44,639 nucleotides of DNA from an uncultured beta proteobacterium (lineage in GTDB: Bacteria > Pseudomonadota > Gammaproteobacteria > Burkholderiales > Burkholderiaceae_C). The notes under the pieces are model-generated. The model searched no databases, was not told the DNA's origin, and saw only the letters and a list, made by a program, of their open reading frames with translations. The DNA lies in assembly GCA_903906695.1 (NCBI GenBank), contig CAIVLG010000285.1:1-44639 (forward strand), written 5' to 3'. Of the stretch, positions 1 to 8,400 are shown piece by piece (the stretch's first letter is position 1; every line of letters begins with the position of its first letter). Position numbers and translations under genes: made by a program.

Positions 1-1
1 C

Positions 2-187
2 CGGCCCCCGGCGCTGATCCAACCCTCACCGTTCGATCAGGATGGCCAGCGCGTCATCTGTTACCCCGGTGATCCGCGCCATCCGGTAGCCGAGCGCGCC
101 TGGTCAGGCCCCACGCGACTGACCTTCCGCAACGCCCGCTTTGAGCCTGAAGGTGGTTTGGCGGCTTTGCTGCCTGTTGGCGCTTAA
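2..187 (+). CDS. 3' end of an unrecognised protein
   Basis: An open frame runs in from the left edge and stops at TAA 185-187, giving the last 61 residues of a protein. Third positions are strongly G/C, as in the neighbouring genes, so I read it as coding rather than chance. The tail contains VICYPGDPRHPVAERAW and ends LLPVGA. I do not recognise the family and cannot name a function. The stop codon lies inside the perfect palindrome GGCGCTTAAGCGCC (179-192). It is convergent with the operon that ends at 510. Confidence 0.5.
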   Translation, partial: RPPALIQPSPFDQDGQRVICYPGDPRHPVAERAWSGPTRLTFRNARFEPEGGLAALLPVGA

Positions 188-509
188 GCGCCGGCTTTAC
201 GTGTGGATCAGGCTGCCGGGGCACTCAGCTCCGCGACTGTCCCCCGCCCTTTGGGCTCCTCCTTTATGTCGCTGCGCTGAGCGCCCCAGCAGCCTGATCT
301 TGCATGCAGCGGTGGTATTCGAAGTGCGCGAACCACAGGCGCTTGTGCAGAGGATGCGGTAGTGGGTGACGCAGCGAAATAAAGGGGGAGGCCGCAGGCC
401 GGAGGACATTCGCGGAGTCATCCGCTGCCGCACCCTCTGCCACCGCAAGCCTGTGCCGCCGACTAACGAAAGCAATCTGCACCAAACGGTGCAGTGAATT
501 ACGGAACGT
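188..509. repeat. Gene-free region rich in inverted repeats
   Basis: This 322-base convergent intergenic stretch has no convincing gene. A 24-base inverted repeat (206-229 with 276-299, 22 of 24 matching) encloses a 46-base loop. Part of that segment (229-286) recurs imperfectly in opposite orientation at 364-417: both share CTCCGCGA, TGTCC, a CTCC-rich block, CTTTAT and TCGCTGCG. Short open frames here are shadows of the palindromes. The region may act as a two-way terminator and/or be a mobile palindromic repeat. Confidence 0.6.
477..494 (-). terminator. Hairpin downstream of the PLP-enzyme operon
   Basis: A perfect 7-bp stem, CTGCACC and GGTGCAG, closes an AAAC loop 16 bases beyond the stop of the TrpB-like gene. 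On the minus strand it is followed by ATTGCTTTCG, a weak T-rich tail. It is the best terminator candidate for the minus-strand operon. Confidence 0.45.
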
Positions 510-1970
510 TCAACGTGCGCCAGCTTCGGCGTTGAATTCCTCGATCATTACATCAAGCTCAGTGCTCTGCGTCCGCAGACAACCCCAGTAATTGCGATGA
601 TCATCCCACTGCGCCCGCAGTTCTTCCACGCTCTTGCCGAGTTGCTCGACCCAGGAGAAATACTTGAGCTGGTGCACGCGGCGCTTGTCCACTTGCGAGA
701 GTTCGAGCACATAGTCCAGCGAGATGCCTGACAGGCGGTCGTAATCGCGATCGGCCTGACGCTGGTCGTAGACACCGCGCTCGGCGTTGAGTTCTTCCAG
801 ACGGCTCTGGTACATCGCCATGGAGTCGGTGAAGACGGTGAAGACAACGTCGTTCTCTCCGAGTTCGTAATACTTGGCGAACTTGATGGCGCCGATCATG
901 TTGCCGATGCTCGAGATCCCCATCCATTCGAGCTTTGCCAGCACCTCTTTGCTGACGCCGTTTTCTGCCAGCAGCTTTTGGCCCGCCGGCTCGTTGAAAA
1001 GCCGGATGAAGCGGATCGGCAACTCGTCGTCGACACCCACGGCGGCGTCGGTTTCGCGCAGGTTGTGGATCCAGGGAATGTGCTTGTCGCCAATGCCTTC
1101 GATGCGGTGGTCGCCAAAGCCGTTTTCCAGGATGGTTGGGCATTGCAGCGCTTCGGCCACGCCAACCCTGGCACCCGGGAAGGTGTCTCGCACATAGGAG
1201 CCTGCGGCCATGGTGCCGGCCGAGCCCGACGACAGCACCGCACCGGCGACCACATCGCCGGGCTTGGCGATCTGGCGGAACACTTCTTCCATGGCCGGCC
1301 CGGTCACGTTGTAGTGCCAGAGCGAATTGGGAAGCTGGTCGAACTGGTTGAAGATGACAGCCTCGGGACGTGTGCGCTCCAACTCGATGCACTTGTCGAA
1401 AATTTCCTTCACGTTCGATTCGCAACCCGGTGTGGCAATCACTTCTTCGGCCATGGTGCGCAGCCACTCGAAGCGCTCCTTGGACATGCCTTGCGGCAGG
1501 ATGGCCACGCTGGGGCAGGACAGCAGGCGTGAGATGTAGGCGCCGCCGCGGCAGTAGTTGCCGGTGCTGGGCCAGACCGCTTTCTTGGTTTCGGGGTCAA
1601 AGCGGCCGGTGACGAGTTCGGGCAGCAGGCAGGAGATGGCGGGCCCGACCTTGTGCGCGCCGGTCGGAAACCATTTGCCGACGATGCCCACAATTCTGGC
1701 TTTGCTGCCGGTGAGAGCGCGCGGTAGCTCCACAAAATTGACGCCGCCAAAAGCGCCGCCCTGCTCGACCGGCTCGTTGTGCCAGTTGATGCGAAACAGG
1801 TTTCGAGGATGCACCTGCCACAGACCAATTTCGGCAAGCTCCTTTTTGATTGCGTCCGGAATTTTCCCCGGGTCACGCATCTGAGCGTAGGTCGGCAGGA
1901 TGATGCCTTTGTCCCGGCAGCGTGCTATGTTCTTCTTGCGCTGTGCGGCGTTGATATGGAGGTCTATCAT
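510..1970 (-). CDS. TrpB-like fold-type II PLP-dependent enzyme
   Basis: A 486-residue protein of the tryptophan-synthase-beta/cysteine-synthase superfamily. The PLP lysine is probably K107 in PTGAHKVGPA, close to the GAHK motif of TrpB. A glycine-rich STGNYCRGG loop and a SSGSAGTMAAGS phosphate-binding stretch follow. A long C-terminal part after about residue 400 is not typical of short lyases. I chose the ATG at 1970: AAGGA lies 9-13 bases upstream and the start is 19 bases after the preceding gene. An in-frame ATG at 2012 would overlap that gene and lacks a Shine-Dalgarno site. It is the last gene of a run containing two carbamoylases and a threonine-synthase-like enzyme, so it probably acts on the amino acid they release (lyase or beta-replacement type). 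The substrate is unknown, and TrpB itself is unlikely without trpA nearby. Confidence 0.8.
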   Translation of the reverse strand: MIDLHINAAQRKKNIARCRDKGIILPTYAQMRDPGKIPDAIKKELAEIGLWQVHPRNLFRINWHNEPVEQGGAFGGVNFVELPRALTGSKARIVGIVGKWFPTGAHKVGPAISCLLPELVTGRFDPETKKAVWPSTGNYCRGGAYISRLLSCPSVAILPQGMSKERFEWLRTMAEEVIATPGCESNVKEIFDKCIELERTRPEAVIFNQFDQLPNSLWHYNVTGPAMEEVFRQIAKPGDVVAGAVLSSGSAGTMAAGSYVRDTFPGARVGVAEALQCPTILENGFGDHRIEGIGDKHIPWIHNLRETDAAVGVDDELPIRFIRLFNEPAGQKLLAENGVSKEVLAKLEWMGISSIGNMIGAIKFAKYYELGENDVVFTVFTDSMAMYQSRLEELNAERGVYDQRQADRDYDRLSGISLDYVLELSQVDKRRVHQLKYFSWVEQLGKSVEELRAQWDDHRNYWGCLRTQSTELDVMIEEFNAEAGAR

Positions 1971-1989
1971 TTTGTGTTTCCTTGTGATT

Positions 1990-3156
1990 TCATGCTTCCA
2001 ATCCGAGTCCACGCGCCGCCGCTGCGACGTCCTTCAATCCGGAGCCCGTGATCAGCAGCACACAGACCTCGTCAGCTGCGAGGCTTTGCCGCACCTTCAG
2101 CCAACCAGCGAAGGCAGTGCTCGATGACGGCTCTGCGAACAGGCCTGAGCCGCTTGCGAGTGCCTTTTGCGCCACTAGGATTTCGTCGTCTGAAACGGCG
2201 ATCGCTTTACCGGCGTATTTCTTGAGTTTTCCGAGAGCGTGCAGTCCGTTGCGCGGCACGTCGACGGCAATCGAGTCGGCTAACGTGCTGGAGGGGACCG
2301 GATCGCCGAAGGCGTCGTTGCCATCGAGTGGCGAGGCCAGGGCGCGTGCGATCGCGCTGGCGCCTTCAGCTTGGCAGGCCCAGATGGTCGGGATATTTTT
2401 GATCCGACCGAGCCTGAGCAGGTTCTCAAAGCCGCGGTAGACGCCGGCCAGAATGACACCGTCGCCGACCGGCACGAACACATGGTCGGGCTCGCCCGAT
2501 CCGGCGCGCAGCAGATCGTCGACGATCTCAAAGGCGACGCTTTTCTTGCCTTCAATCGTGAGCGGGTTGTAGGCGGTGTTGCGCGACATGGAACCGGTGC
2601 GCGTGGAGTATTCCAGCGACAGGTCAAAGGCCTGGTCGTAGCTGCCGCCCACCGGAATCAGCTCGGCGCCGTACTGCAGTACCTGGATACGCTTGGCCAG
2701 CGGCGCTTTGGCGGGCAGGAAGACCTTGATGCGCAGGTCGGCCGCAGCGCCGACGGCGGCCATGCTGGAGGCCGCGTTGCCGGTGGAGGCAAGGACGATT
2801 TCCTTGATGCCATGCTTTCTGGCGAAGGCCGCGACCAGCCAGGAGGCCCGGTCCTTGAAAGAGCCGGAAGGGTTGCAGGTGTCATCCTTGAGCCAGAGCC
2901 TGGGTGCGTTGAACTGGTCGCGCAGGCGCTGCGGCTCCCACAGCGGGGTCTGCCCGACCGGTATAGGTGCAAACCATTGCGGCTCAATCGGCAGTGGCAG
3001 GCTGCGGGGGTCGGCGTCGCCTTCCCACTCCACTTCCAGCACGCCGGCCAGTGGGCGGTCCTGTTGCTGTTGTTTGGCGCAGGTGGTGCACAGGTAGCGA
3101 CCGGGCGCGATGTCGTAATCGGCCCCGCAGGCGGGGCAACGGTAGAACCATTTCAT
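1990..3156 (-). CDS. Threonine-synthase-like PLP enzyme with N-terminal zinc ribbon
   Basis: A 388-residue fold-type II PLP enzyme. Four cysteines near the N-terminus (C7, C10, C23, C26) form a zinc-ribbon-like knuckle. The PLP lysine is K101 in NPSGSFKDR, followed by an ASTGNAASS loop, as in threonine synthases and threonine dehydratases. The ATG at 3156 overlaps the preceding carbamoylase stop as ATGA, which fixes the start; a longer in-frame extension has no support. Nothing here suggests threonine biosynthesis (no hom or thrB). The operon context instead points to breakdown of an amino acid released by the carbamoylases. The family assignment is firm and the reaction is open. Confidence 0.82.
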   Translation of the reverse strand: MKWFYRCPACGADYDIAPGRYLCTTCAKQQQQDRPLAGVLEVEWEGDADPRSLPLPIEPQWFAPIPVGQTPLWEPQRLRDQFNAPRLWLKDDTCNPSGSFKDRASWLVAAFARKHGIKEIVLASTGNAASSMAAVGAAADLRIKVFLPAKAPLAKRIQVLQYGAELIPVGGSYDQAFDLSLEYSTRTGSMSRNTAYNPLTIEGKKSVAFEIVDDLLRAGSGEPDHVFVPVGDGVILAGVYRGFENLLRLGRIKNIPTIWACQAEGASAIARALASPLDGNDAFGDPVPSSTLADSIAVDVPRNGLHALGKLKKYAGKAIAVSDDEILVAQKALASGSGLFAEPSSSTAFAGWLKVRQSLAADEVCVLLITGSGLKDVAAAARGLGLEA

Positions 3157-4130
3157 GATGACGAATCGGGCGCCTTGTTGGCCACCAGCGGCGAACCGTC
3201 CGCAGCCAGCGTTTCGCCTTTGCGCTCGACGATCAGGCCATAGGCAGCGGGTTGGCGGTGCAGGTCGAAATTGAAAGTCGTCTTCTTGTAGATGGCACAA
3301 AAATCCAGATCGCAACGCGCTATCGCGACCTCGTCAGCTTTGGTGATGCAGGCGGCAACGATCTCACCCGAGGGCGCGATCAGGCAACTGCCGCCAATGC
3401 TGTCGACGCCTTCCTCGATGCCGGCCTTGGCGACGCCGGCGACCCAGGTGCCGTTCTGGTAAGCGCCGGCTTGCATCGACAGACGGTTGTGAAACAGCGA
3501 CAGGTCGTCGTGTTGCGGCGCTGGCGCATTGTGGACCGGCGTGTTGTAGCCAATCAGCACCATTTCGACGCCCTGCAGTCCCATGACGCGATAGGTTTCG
3601 GCCCAGCGTCGGTCGTTGCACAAGGCCATGCCAAAGACGCCGCCGAAAGCCTGCGTGACGCCAAAATGCCGGCCCGGCCTGAAGTAGCGCTTCTCCAGGT
3701 GCTGAAAGCGGCGCCAGGGCTCATGTTCGGTATGGCCCGGTACATGCACCTTGTGGTACTTGGCCAGGATTCGCGCCTGCTTGTCAACCAGAATGGAAGT
3801 GTTGTAGCGCACTTGTTCACCGTTTTCTTGCGCCAGTTCCGCGTAGCCGAGGCAAAAACCAACACCCAATTGGCGGGCCAAGTCGAACAGCGGCTGGGTC
3901 GCTGCGTTGGGCATGGCCGTCTCGAAGAAGCTGTTGATTTCCGCGGCGTCTTCGATGTACCAGCGGGGAAAAAAAGTGGTCAGAGCCAGTTCGGGGTAGA
4001 CGATCAGGTCGGCACCCAGGGCGTGGGCTTCGCGCATCAGCTGGCACAAGCGCAGCACGACCTCGGCACGCGTGTCGCTGCGTTGAATCGGGCCCAACTG
4101 ACCGAGTGCGATGTTGACGAAACGCGCCAT
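3153..4130 (-). CDS. N-carbamoyl-D-amino-acid hydrolase (nitrilase superfamily)
   Basis: A 325-residue carbon-nitrogen hydrolase that releases ammonia and CO2 from N-carbamoyl amino acids. It closely resembles the Agrobacterium D-carbamoylase of the hydantoin route as I remember it. The catalytic triad is visible: E47 in YPELALTTFF, K127 in KYHKVHVPGH and C171 in CNDRRW. Family signatures GYNTPVHN, FHNRLSMQAG and FNFDLHRQP are also present. It lies 110 bases after the M20 hydrolase and overlaps the next gene by 4 bases (ATGA). A GGGGAA stretch precedes the ATG. No hydantoinase gene is visible, so the carbamoyl substrate may come from elsewhere or be taken up directly. A related ureido substrate such as a beta-ureido acid is possible. 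Confidence 0.87.
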   Translation of the reverse strand: MARFVNIALGQLGPIQRSDTRAEVVLRLCQLMREAHALGADLIVYPELALTTFFPRWYIEDAAEINSFFETAMPNAATQPLFDLARQLGVGFCLGYAELAQENGEQVRYNTSILVDKQARILAKYHKVHVPGHTEHEPWRRFQHLEKRYFRPGRHFGVTQAFGGVFGMALCNDRRWAETYRVMGLQGVEMVLIGYNTPVHNAPAPQHDDLSLFHNRLSMQAGAYQNGTWVAGVAKAGIEEGVDSIGGSCLIAPSGEIVAACITKADEVAIARCDLDFCAIYKKTTFNFDLHRQPAAYGLIVERKGETLAADGSPLVANKAPDSSS

Positions 4131-4240
4131 ATGAAAATTCCCCGATAAGAAGCCAACAGATCAAACCAGTGTCGATGTTACCGCCCCAAGGAGGCGATCG
4201 GCTGATCCTGGCTACTCTGGTTATGCTGCGGGCCTCCCGG

Positions 4241-5497
4241 TCACGAAGCCAGCTGTAGCAAGGTCTGAAGCAGCACATTGGCGCCGGCTTCCAGGTCAGA
4301 CGGCTTTGTGTATTCCTTCACGTTGTGGCTGATGCCGCCAGCGCTGGGGACGAAGATCATGGCGGTCGGGCAGATCCGGGCCAGCATCTGGGCATCGTGT
4401 CCGGCGCCGCTGGGCAGCCGTTTGACGGAAAATCCCAGTCGCTGCGCAGTTTCTTCAACCAGGTCGACGCTCGCGGGGTCAAAGCCGACTGGCTCGAAAC
4501 GCGCCAGCTTTCGATGTGAAAGGCTGACGCCTTCGGCCGCCGCAAGCTCGTCGGCGCGGGCATGCAGGCGACGCTCGGCCTCCTGCAAGGCGGCTTCGTC
4601 GGTGTTGCGTAAATCGACCGTGAAGACGGCCTTGTTGGCAATCACGTTGACCAGATTGGGCGACAGATTCAGAGCGCCCACCGTGGCCACCTGATTGCCG
4701 CCCATCTCGCTTGCGATCTGTCGAGCGTATTGGGCAATGGCGCAAGCCACAAAGCCGGCATCGTGGCGCAGCCGCATCGGAGTCGTGCCGGCATGGTTGG
4801 AGACGCCCAGCAGTGTGAACTCGGTCCACGAGATGCCCTGCACACCCTGGACCGCACCGACCGTGAAGCCCTCGGTTTCGAGTACCGGCCCCTGTTCAAC
4901 ATGCAGTTCCAGATAGGCATGCACCGAGGCCTCACCGCCGCCAGCAGTTCCGGCATAGCCAATGCGCTGCAAACAGTCGCCCACCGTGGCGCCATCGATG
5001 CCGACGGTGGCCAGTGCGTCTTCGAGTTTGAGTCCACCCACATAGACCAGGCTGCCCATCATGTCGGGGTTGAAGCGCGCGCCTTCCTCGTTGGTAAAAA
5101 AGGCCACCGCAAGCGCCCGACGTGTCTTGATACCAGACTCGTTGAGAACCTGGATCACTTCGAGCCCCGCCAGCACACCCAGGTTGCCGTCGTAGCGGCC
5201 TCCGGTGCGAACCGTGTCGATGTGTGAGCCGGTCATCACCGGTGGCCCCGGCTCGGTTCCCGGCCGCAGGCCAATGACATTGCCGATGGCATCGATGCTC
5301 ACTGACAATCCGAGCTCTCGCATCCAGCGCACAACAAGATCACGTCCCATGCGATCTTCTTCGCTGAGTGCCAGACGGCAGACACCGCCACCCGCAATCG
5401 CACCGACGCTGCCCAGCGCATCCAGGCGAGCGCCAAGGCGTGCCATGTTGATGGACAACTTTGCAGCCGATTCAAGTACGAAGTGGGACATTGTCAT
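4241..5497 (-). CDS. M20-family Zn-hydrolase, N-carbamoyl-L-amino-acid hydrolase type
   Basis: A 418-residue amidase of the hydantoinase/carbamoylase branch of M20 peptidases. Metal-binding and catalytic motifs are all visible: GSHIDTV, GGRYDGNLGVLAG, the NEEGARF glutamates, ELHVEQGPVLE, and GAGHDAQML near the C-terminus. The family includes L-carbamoylases, allantoate amidohydrolase and beta-ureidopropionase, which cannot be separated by eye. The ATG at 5497 forms an ATGA overlap with the stop of the large PAS/GGDEF/EAL gene; an alternative ATG at 5491 removes two residues. The overlap implies translational coupling to that signalling gene. The D-carbamoylase follows in the same orientation. 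Confidence 0.85.
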   Translation of the reverse strand: MTMSHFVLESAAKLSINMARLGARLDALGSVGAIAGGGVCRLALSEEDRMGRDLVVRWMRELGLSVSIDAIGNVIGLRPGTEPGPPVMTGSHIDTVRTGGRYDGNLGVLAGLEVIQVLNESGIKTRRALAVAFFTNEEGARFNPDMMGSLVYVGGLKLEDALATVGIDGATVGDCLQRIGYAGTAGGGEASVHAYLELHVEQGPVLETEGFTVGAVQGVQGISWTEFTLLGVSNHAGTTPMRLRHDAGFVACAIAQYARQIASEMGGNQVATVGALNLSPNLVNVIANKAVFTVDLRNTDEAALQEAERRLHARADELAAAEGVSLSHRKLARFEPVGFDPASVDLVEETAQRLGFSVKRLPSGAGHDAQMLARICPTAMIFVPSAGGISHNVKEYTKPSDLEAGANVLLQTLLQLAS

Positions 5498-8400
5498 GAC
5501 GGCAGTGCAGCCGCTCGTGCATAGGCTTCAAACGCATCGATTGGCAACGGATGGCTGAAGAAATAACCCTGATAAGCATGGCAGCCCGCGCGTGCCAGAA
5601 AGTGTTTCTGGGCCTCGATTTCGACGCCTTCGGCAATGACCGAAAGCCCCAGACTGTCGGCCAGGGCCACGACCATTTTGGCAATTGCGGCGTCGTTGGT
5701 GTCGGTCAGGATGTTGCGGACAAAACCCTGGTCAATCTTGAGTTGGTCCAGCGGCAAGCGCTTGAGGTAGGACAGCGAAGAATAACCGGTGCCAAAATCG
5801 TCGAGTGCGAATGTCACGCCGATGGCCTTGAGCTCGCTCATCTTGGCAATAATGCCTTCCACGTCTTTTACCAGCATGCTCTCAGTCAGCTCCAGTTTGA
5901 GCCGTTTCGGGTTGGCCTGCGCGCGTGCCAGTGTCGCTCTCACGGTATCACAGAAGTCCTTGTGATGAAATTGACGTGCACTGACATTGACCGCGATGCT
6001 GAGCTGTGCCGTCTGCGCTTGGTTCGCCCACAGCGCCAGTTGCCGGCAGGCAGTTTCCAGCACCCATTCGCCCAGCGGCAGAATAAGGCCGGTCTCCTCG
6101 GCCAGAGGAATGAAGTCGGCGGGTGGCACCAGGCCCCGCGTGGGATGCTGCCAGCGCACCAGGGCTTCAACGCCAGTCAGGCGACCATCGCCAACGACCT
6201 GAGCCTGGTAATGCAACAGAAATTGATTGAGCTGAATCGCCTCACGCAAATCCGCCTCCAGCGCAGATCGGTTCATGACTTCGATCTGCATCTGCGGGTC
6301 AAAGAAACTCACGGCGTTGCGCCCGGCGGCCTTGGCCTGAAACATCGCCAGTTCGGCACGCTTCAATGGCGCGTCAGCACTCTCCTGCAGGTCGGCTCCA
6401 TAAAGGGCAACGCCGACGCTGGCGGTGCTGTGATGTTCGACAGCGCCAATCGGGTAGGGCAGACTCAGCGCGTCGACTATCTTCGCGCATACGCCCCTGG
6501 CCTGTGTCGCTGCTTCCATTGGACTGGTACTCAGATCGTCAAGCATCACCACAAATTCATCGCTGCCCAGATGCGCCACGGTGTCGCCTTCACGCACGCA
6601 GTTGAGTAAACGCCTGGCCACCTGCGTCAGCACCAGATCGCCCTGAAAGTGCCCAAGCGTATCGTTGAGGGTCTTGAAATTGTCCAGGTCAATAAACAGC
6701 AATGCACTGCTACGGTGGCGTCTGGCGCCGGACGCCTGCGCCTGTTCCAGTCGGTCCATCAACAGGCGTCGATTCGGCAATTTGGTCAATGGATCGTAGA
6801 AGGCCAGGGCATGGATCTGGTCTTCGGCGGACTTGCGCAAGCTGAGGTCGGTGAAAGCGGCGACGTAGTGCGTCGCCTTTTGATCGGCGTCTTTGACCGC
6901 GCTGATGGTGAGCCATTCAGGAAACACCTCGCCGCTCTTGCGGCGGTTCCAGATTTCACCCTCCCAGAATCCGTGCAGCTGGATGCTTGTCCACATGGCA
7001 GCATAGAAGGCAGCGTCATGACGGCCAGAGGCGAGCAGGCGCGGATTTTGACCCACGACTTCGGCCGCACTGTAGCCGGTAATCTCGGTGAAGGCTTTGT
7101 TGACCTGCAGAATCACGCTCTGGGTGCTGGTGATGACCATGCCTTGCTGTGACTCGAAAGCGGTGGCTGCAATGCGTCGCGCCTCTTCGGCCTGTTTGCG
7201 GTCCGTCAGATCGCCCATGGTGGTGACACGAACCACTTTGCCCTTGTAGTGCATCATCTTGCCATGCAGAATTGCGGGAAAGGTCGAGCCGTCCTTGCGC
7301 AGGCCGGTGACCTCGTAGGGCTGCTCATAGCCCTCCAACATATGCTTCATCACCAGGCCACGATCTTGCGGGGCGATCCAATCCGTTCCCATGCGACCCA
7401 GCGCCTGCTCCGTGGAATAGCCGAACATTTCCTCTGCGCGCTTGTTCTGCTCCAGGCATCTGCCTTTTTCCGAGATGAAGATGGCTTCCGACGCAGCCTC
7501 GCTCAGGGCGCGGTATTTTTCGCGATTTTCCTGCAGTGCGTCTTCCGCCTGCTTGCTTTGTGTAATGTCGCGTCCGATGATCACCAAGGCCCGACGTTGA
7601 CCTTGTTGGTCGAACACCGGCATCTTGCGCACTTCGAATTCTCGTCGCGTTCCGTCCACATCGACGATGGTTTCCGAGAATACGCTGAGGCGACCTGCCT
7701 CCCATGCTTCTTCGTCGTCCGCCAGGCAAATTTCATGGGCTGAGCGGAACGCCGGGTGCAACTGGGCCAATTCCATTTCGGTCTTGTTCTGCCAGGCCAG
7801 GTCTTGCAATTGAAACAACTGCTTGGCAGGTTCATTGGTAATTTGCCAACGGCTGTCTGGATCCTTGACAAAGATGGCGTCCGGAATGGCCTCGATCAGG
7901 GCATTCAGACGCTTGTTGGTGGTTGCAAGATCGAGTTCACTGCGTTTGAGTTCGGTAATGTCCTGCATGACGCCCAGGACCGCCGTCACGCCAGCGTAAT
8001 TAATCGATATGGCTTGGACCTGTATGTCGATCACCGTGCCATCAAGTTTGAGATATTTCGCCTCTATCATCGGCGCAGTGCCACCGGTTTTCGCAATCGT
8101 GTTGACTCGATCCAGGATGGTTTGGTGAAAGTCAGGGTGAACCAGATCAAGGATCGGCATTCCAATCAGGTCTTGCGCAGAACGGGCGCCGAACAACCTG
8201 ACAGCGGCCGGATTGACGAAAACCAGTTTTCCACCAAAATGAACGGAAATGGCTTCTGGTGACCAATCGATCAATGTGCGATAACGTTCCTCGCTGTTTT
8301 GGACCTCGGCTTGCGCCAGTTTGCGCTCGGTAATGTCTGCAATGAAGGCAGTGAAGTGCCAGTCATTGCCGATCTGCAGTGCCGTGATCGTCATTTCCAC

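Noticed and set aside
229..286. A further copy of the gspE-gspF/ltaE repeat in the left intergenic region
   Set aside because: It shares only general C-rich character; the conserved ends (CCCCCACGCT and CTTGGGGCGGCCCGG) are absent, so it is treated as a different repeat family.
3157..3315. 53-residue N-terminal extension of the threonine-synthase-like protein
   Set aside because: It lies inside the carbamoylase gene in another frame, and the ATGA overlap at 3153-3156 gives a natural start right before the zinc ribbon.
2371..4148. Two plus-strand open frames of about 290 residues each (2371-3243 and 3252-4148)
   Set aside because: They are antisense to the threonine-synthase-like and D-carbamoylase genes, whose catalytic motifs are intact; the antisense products have no recognisable domains.
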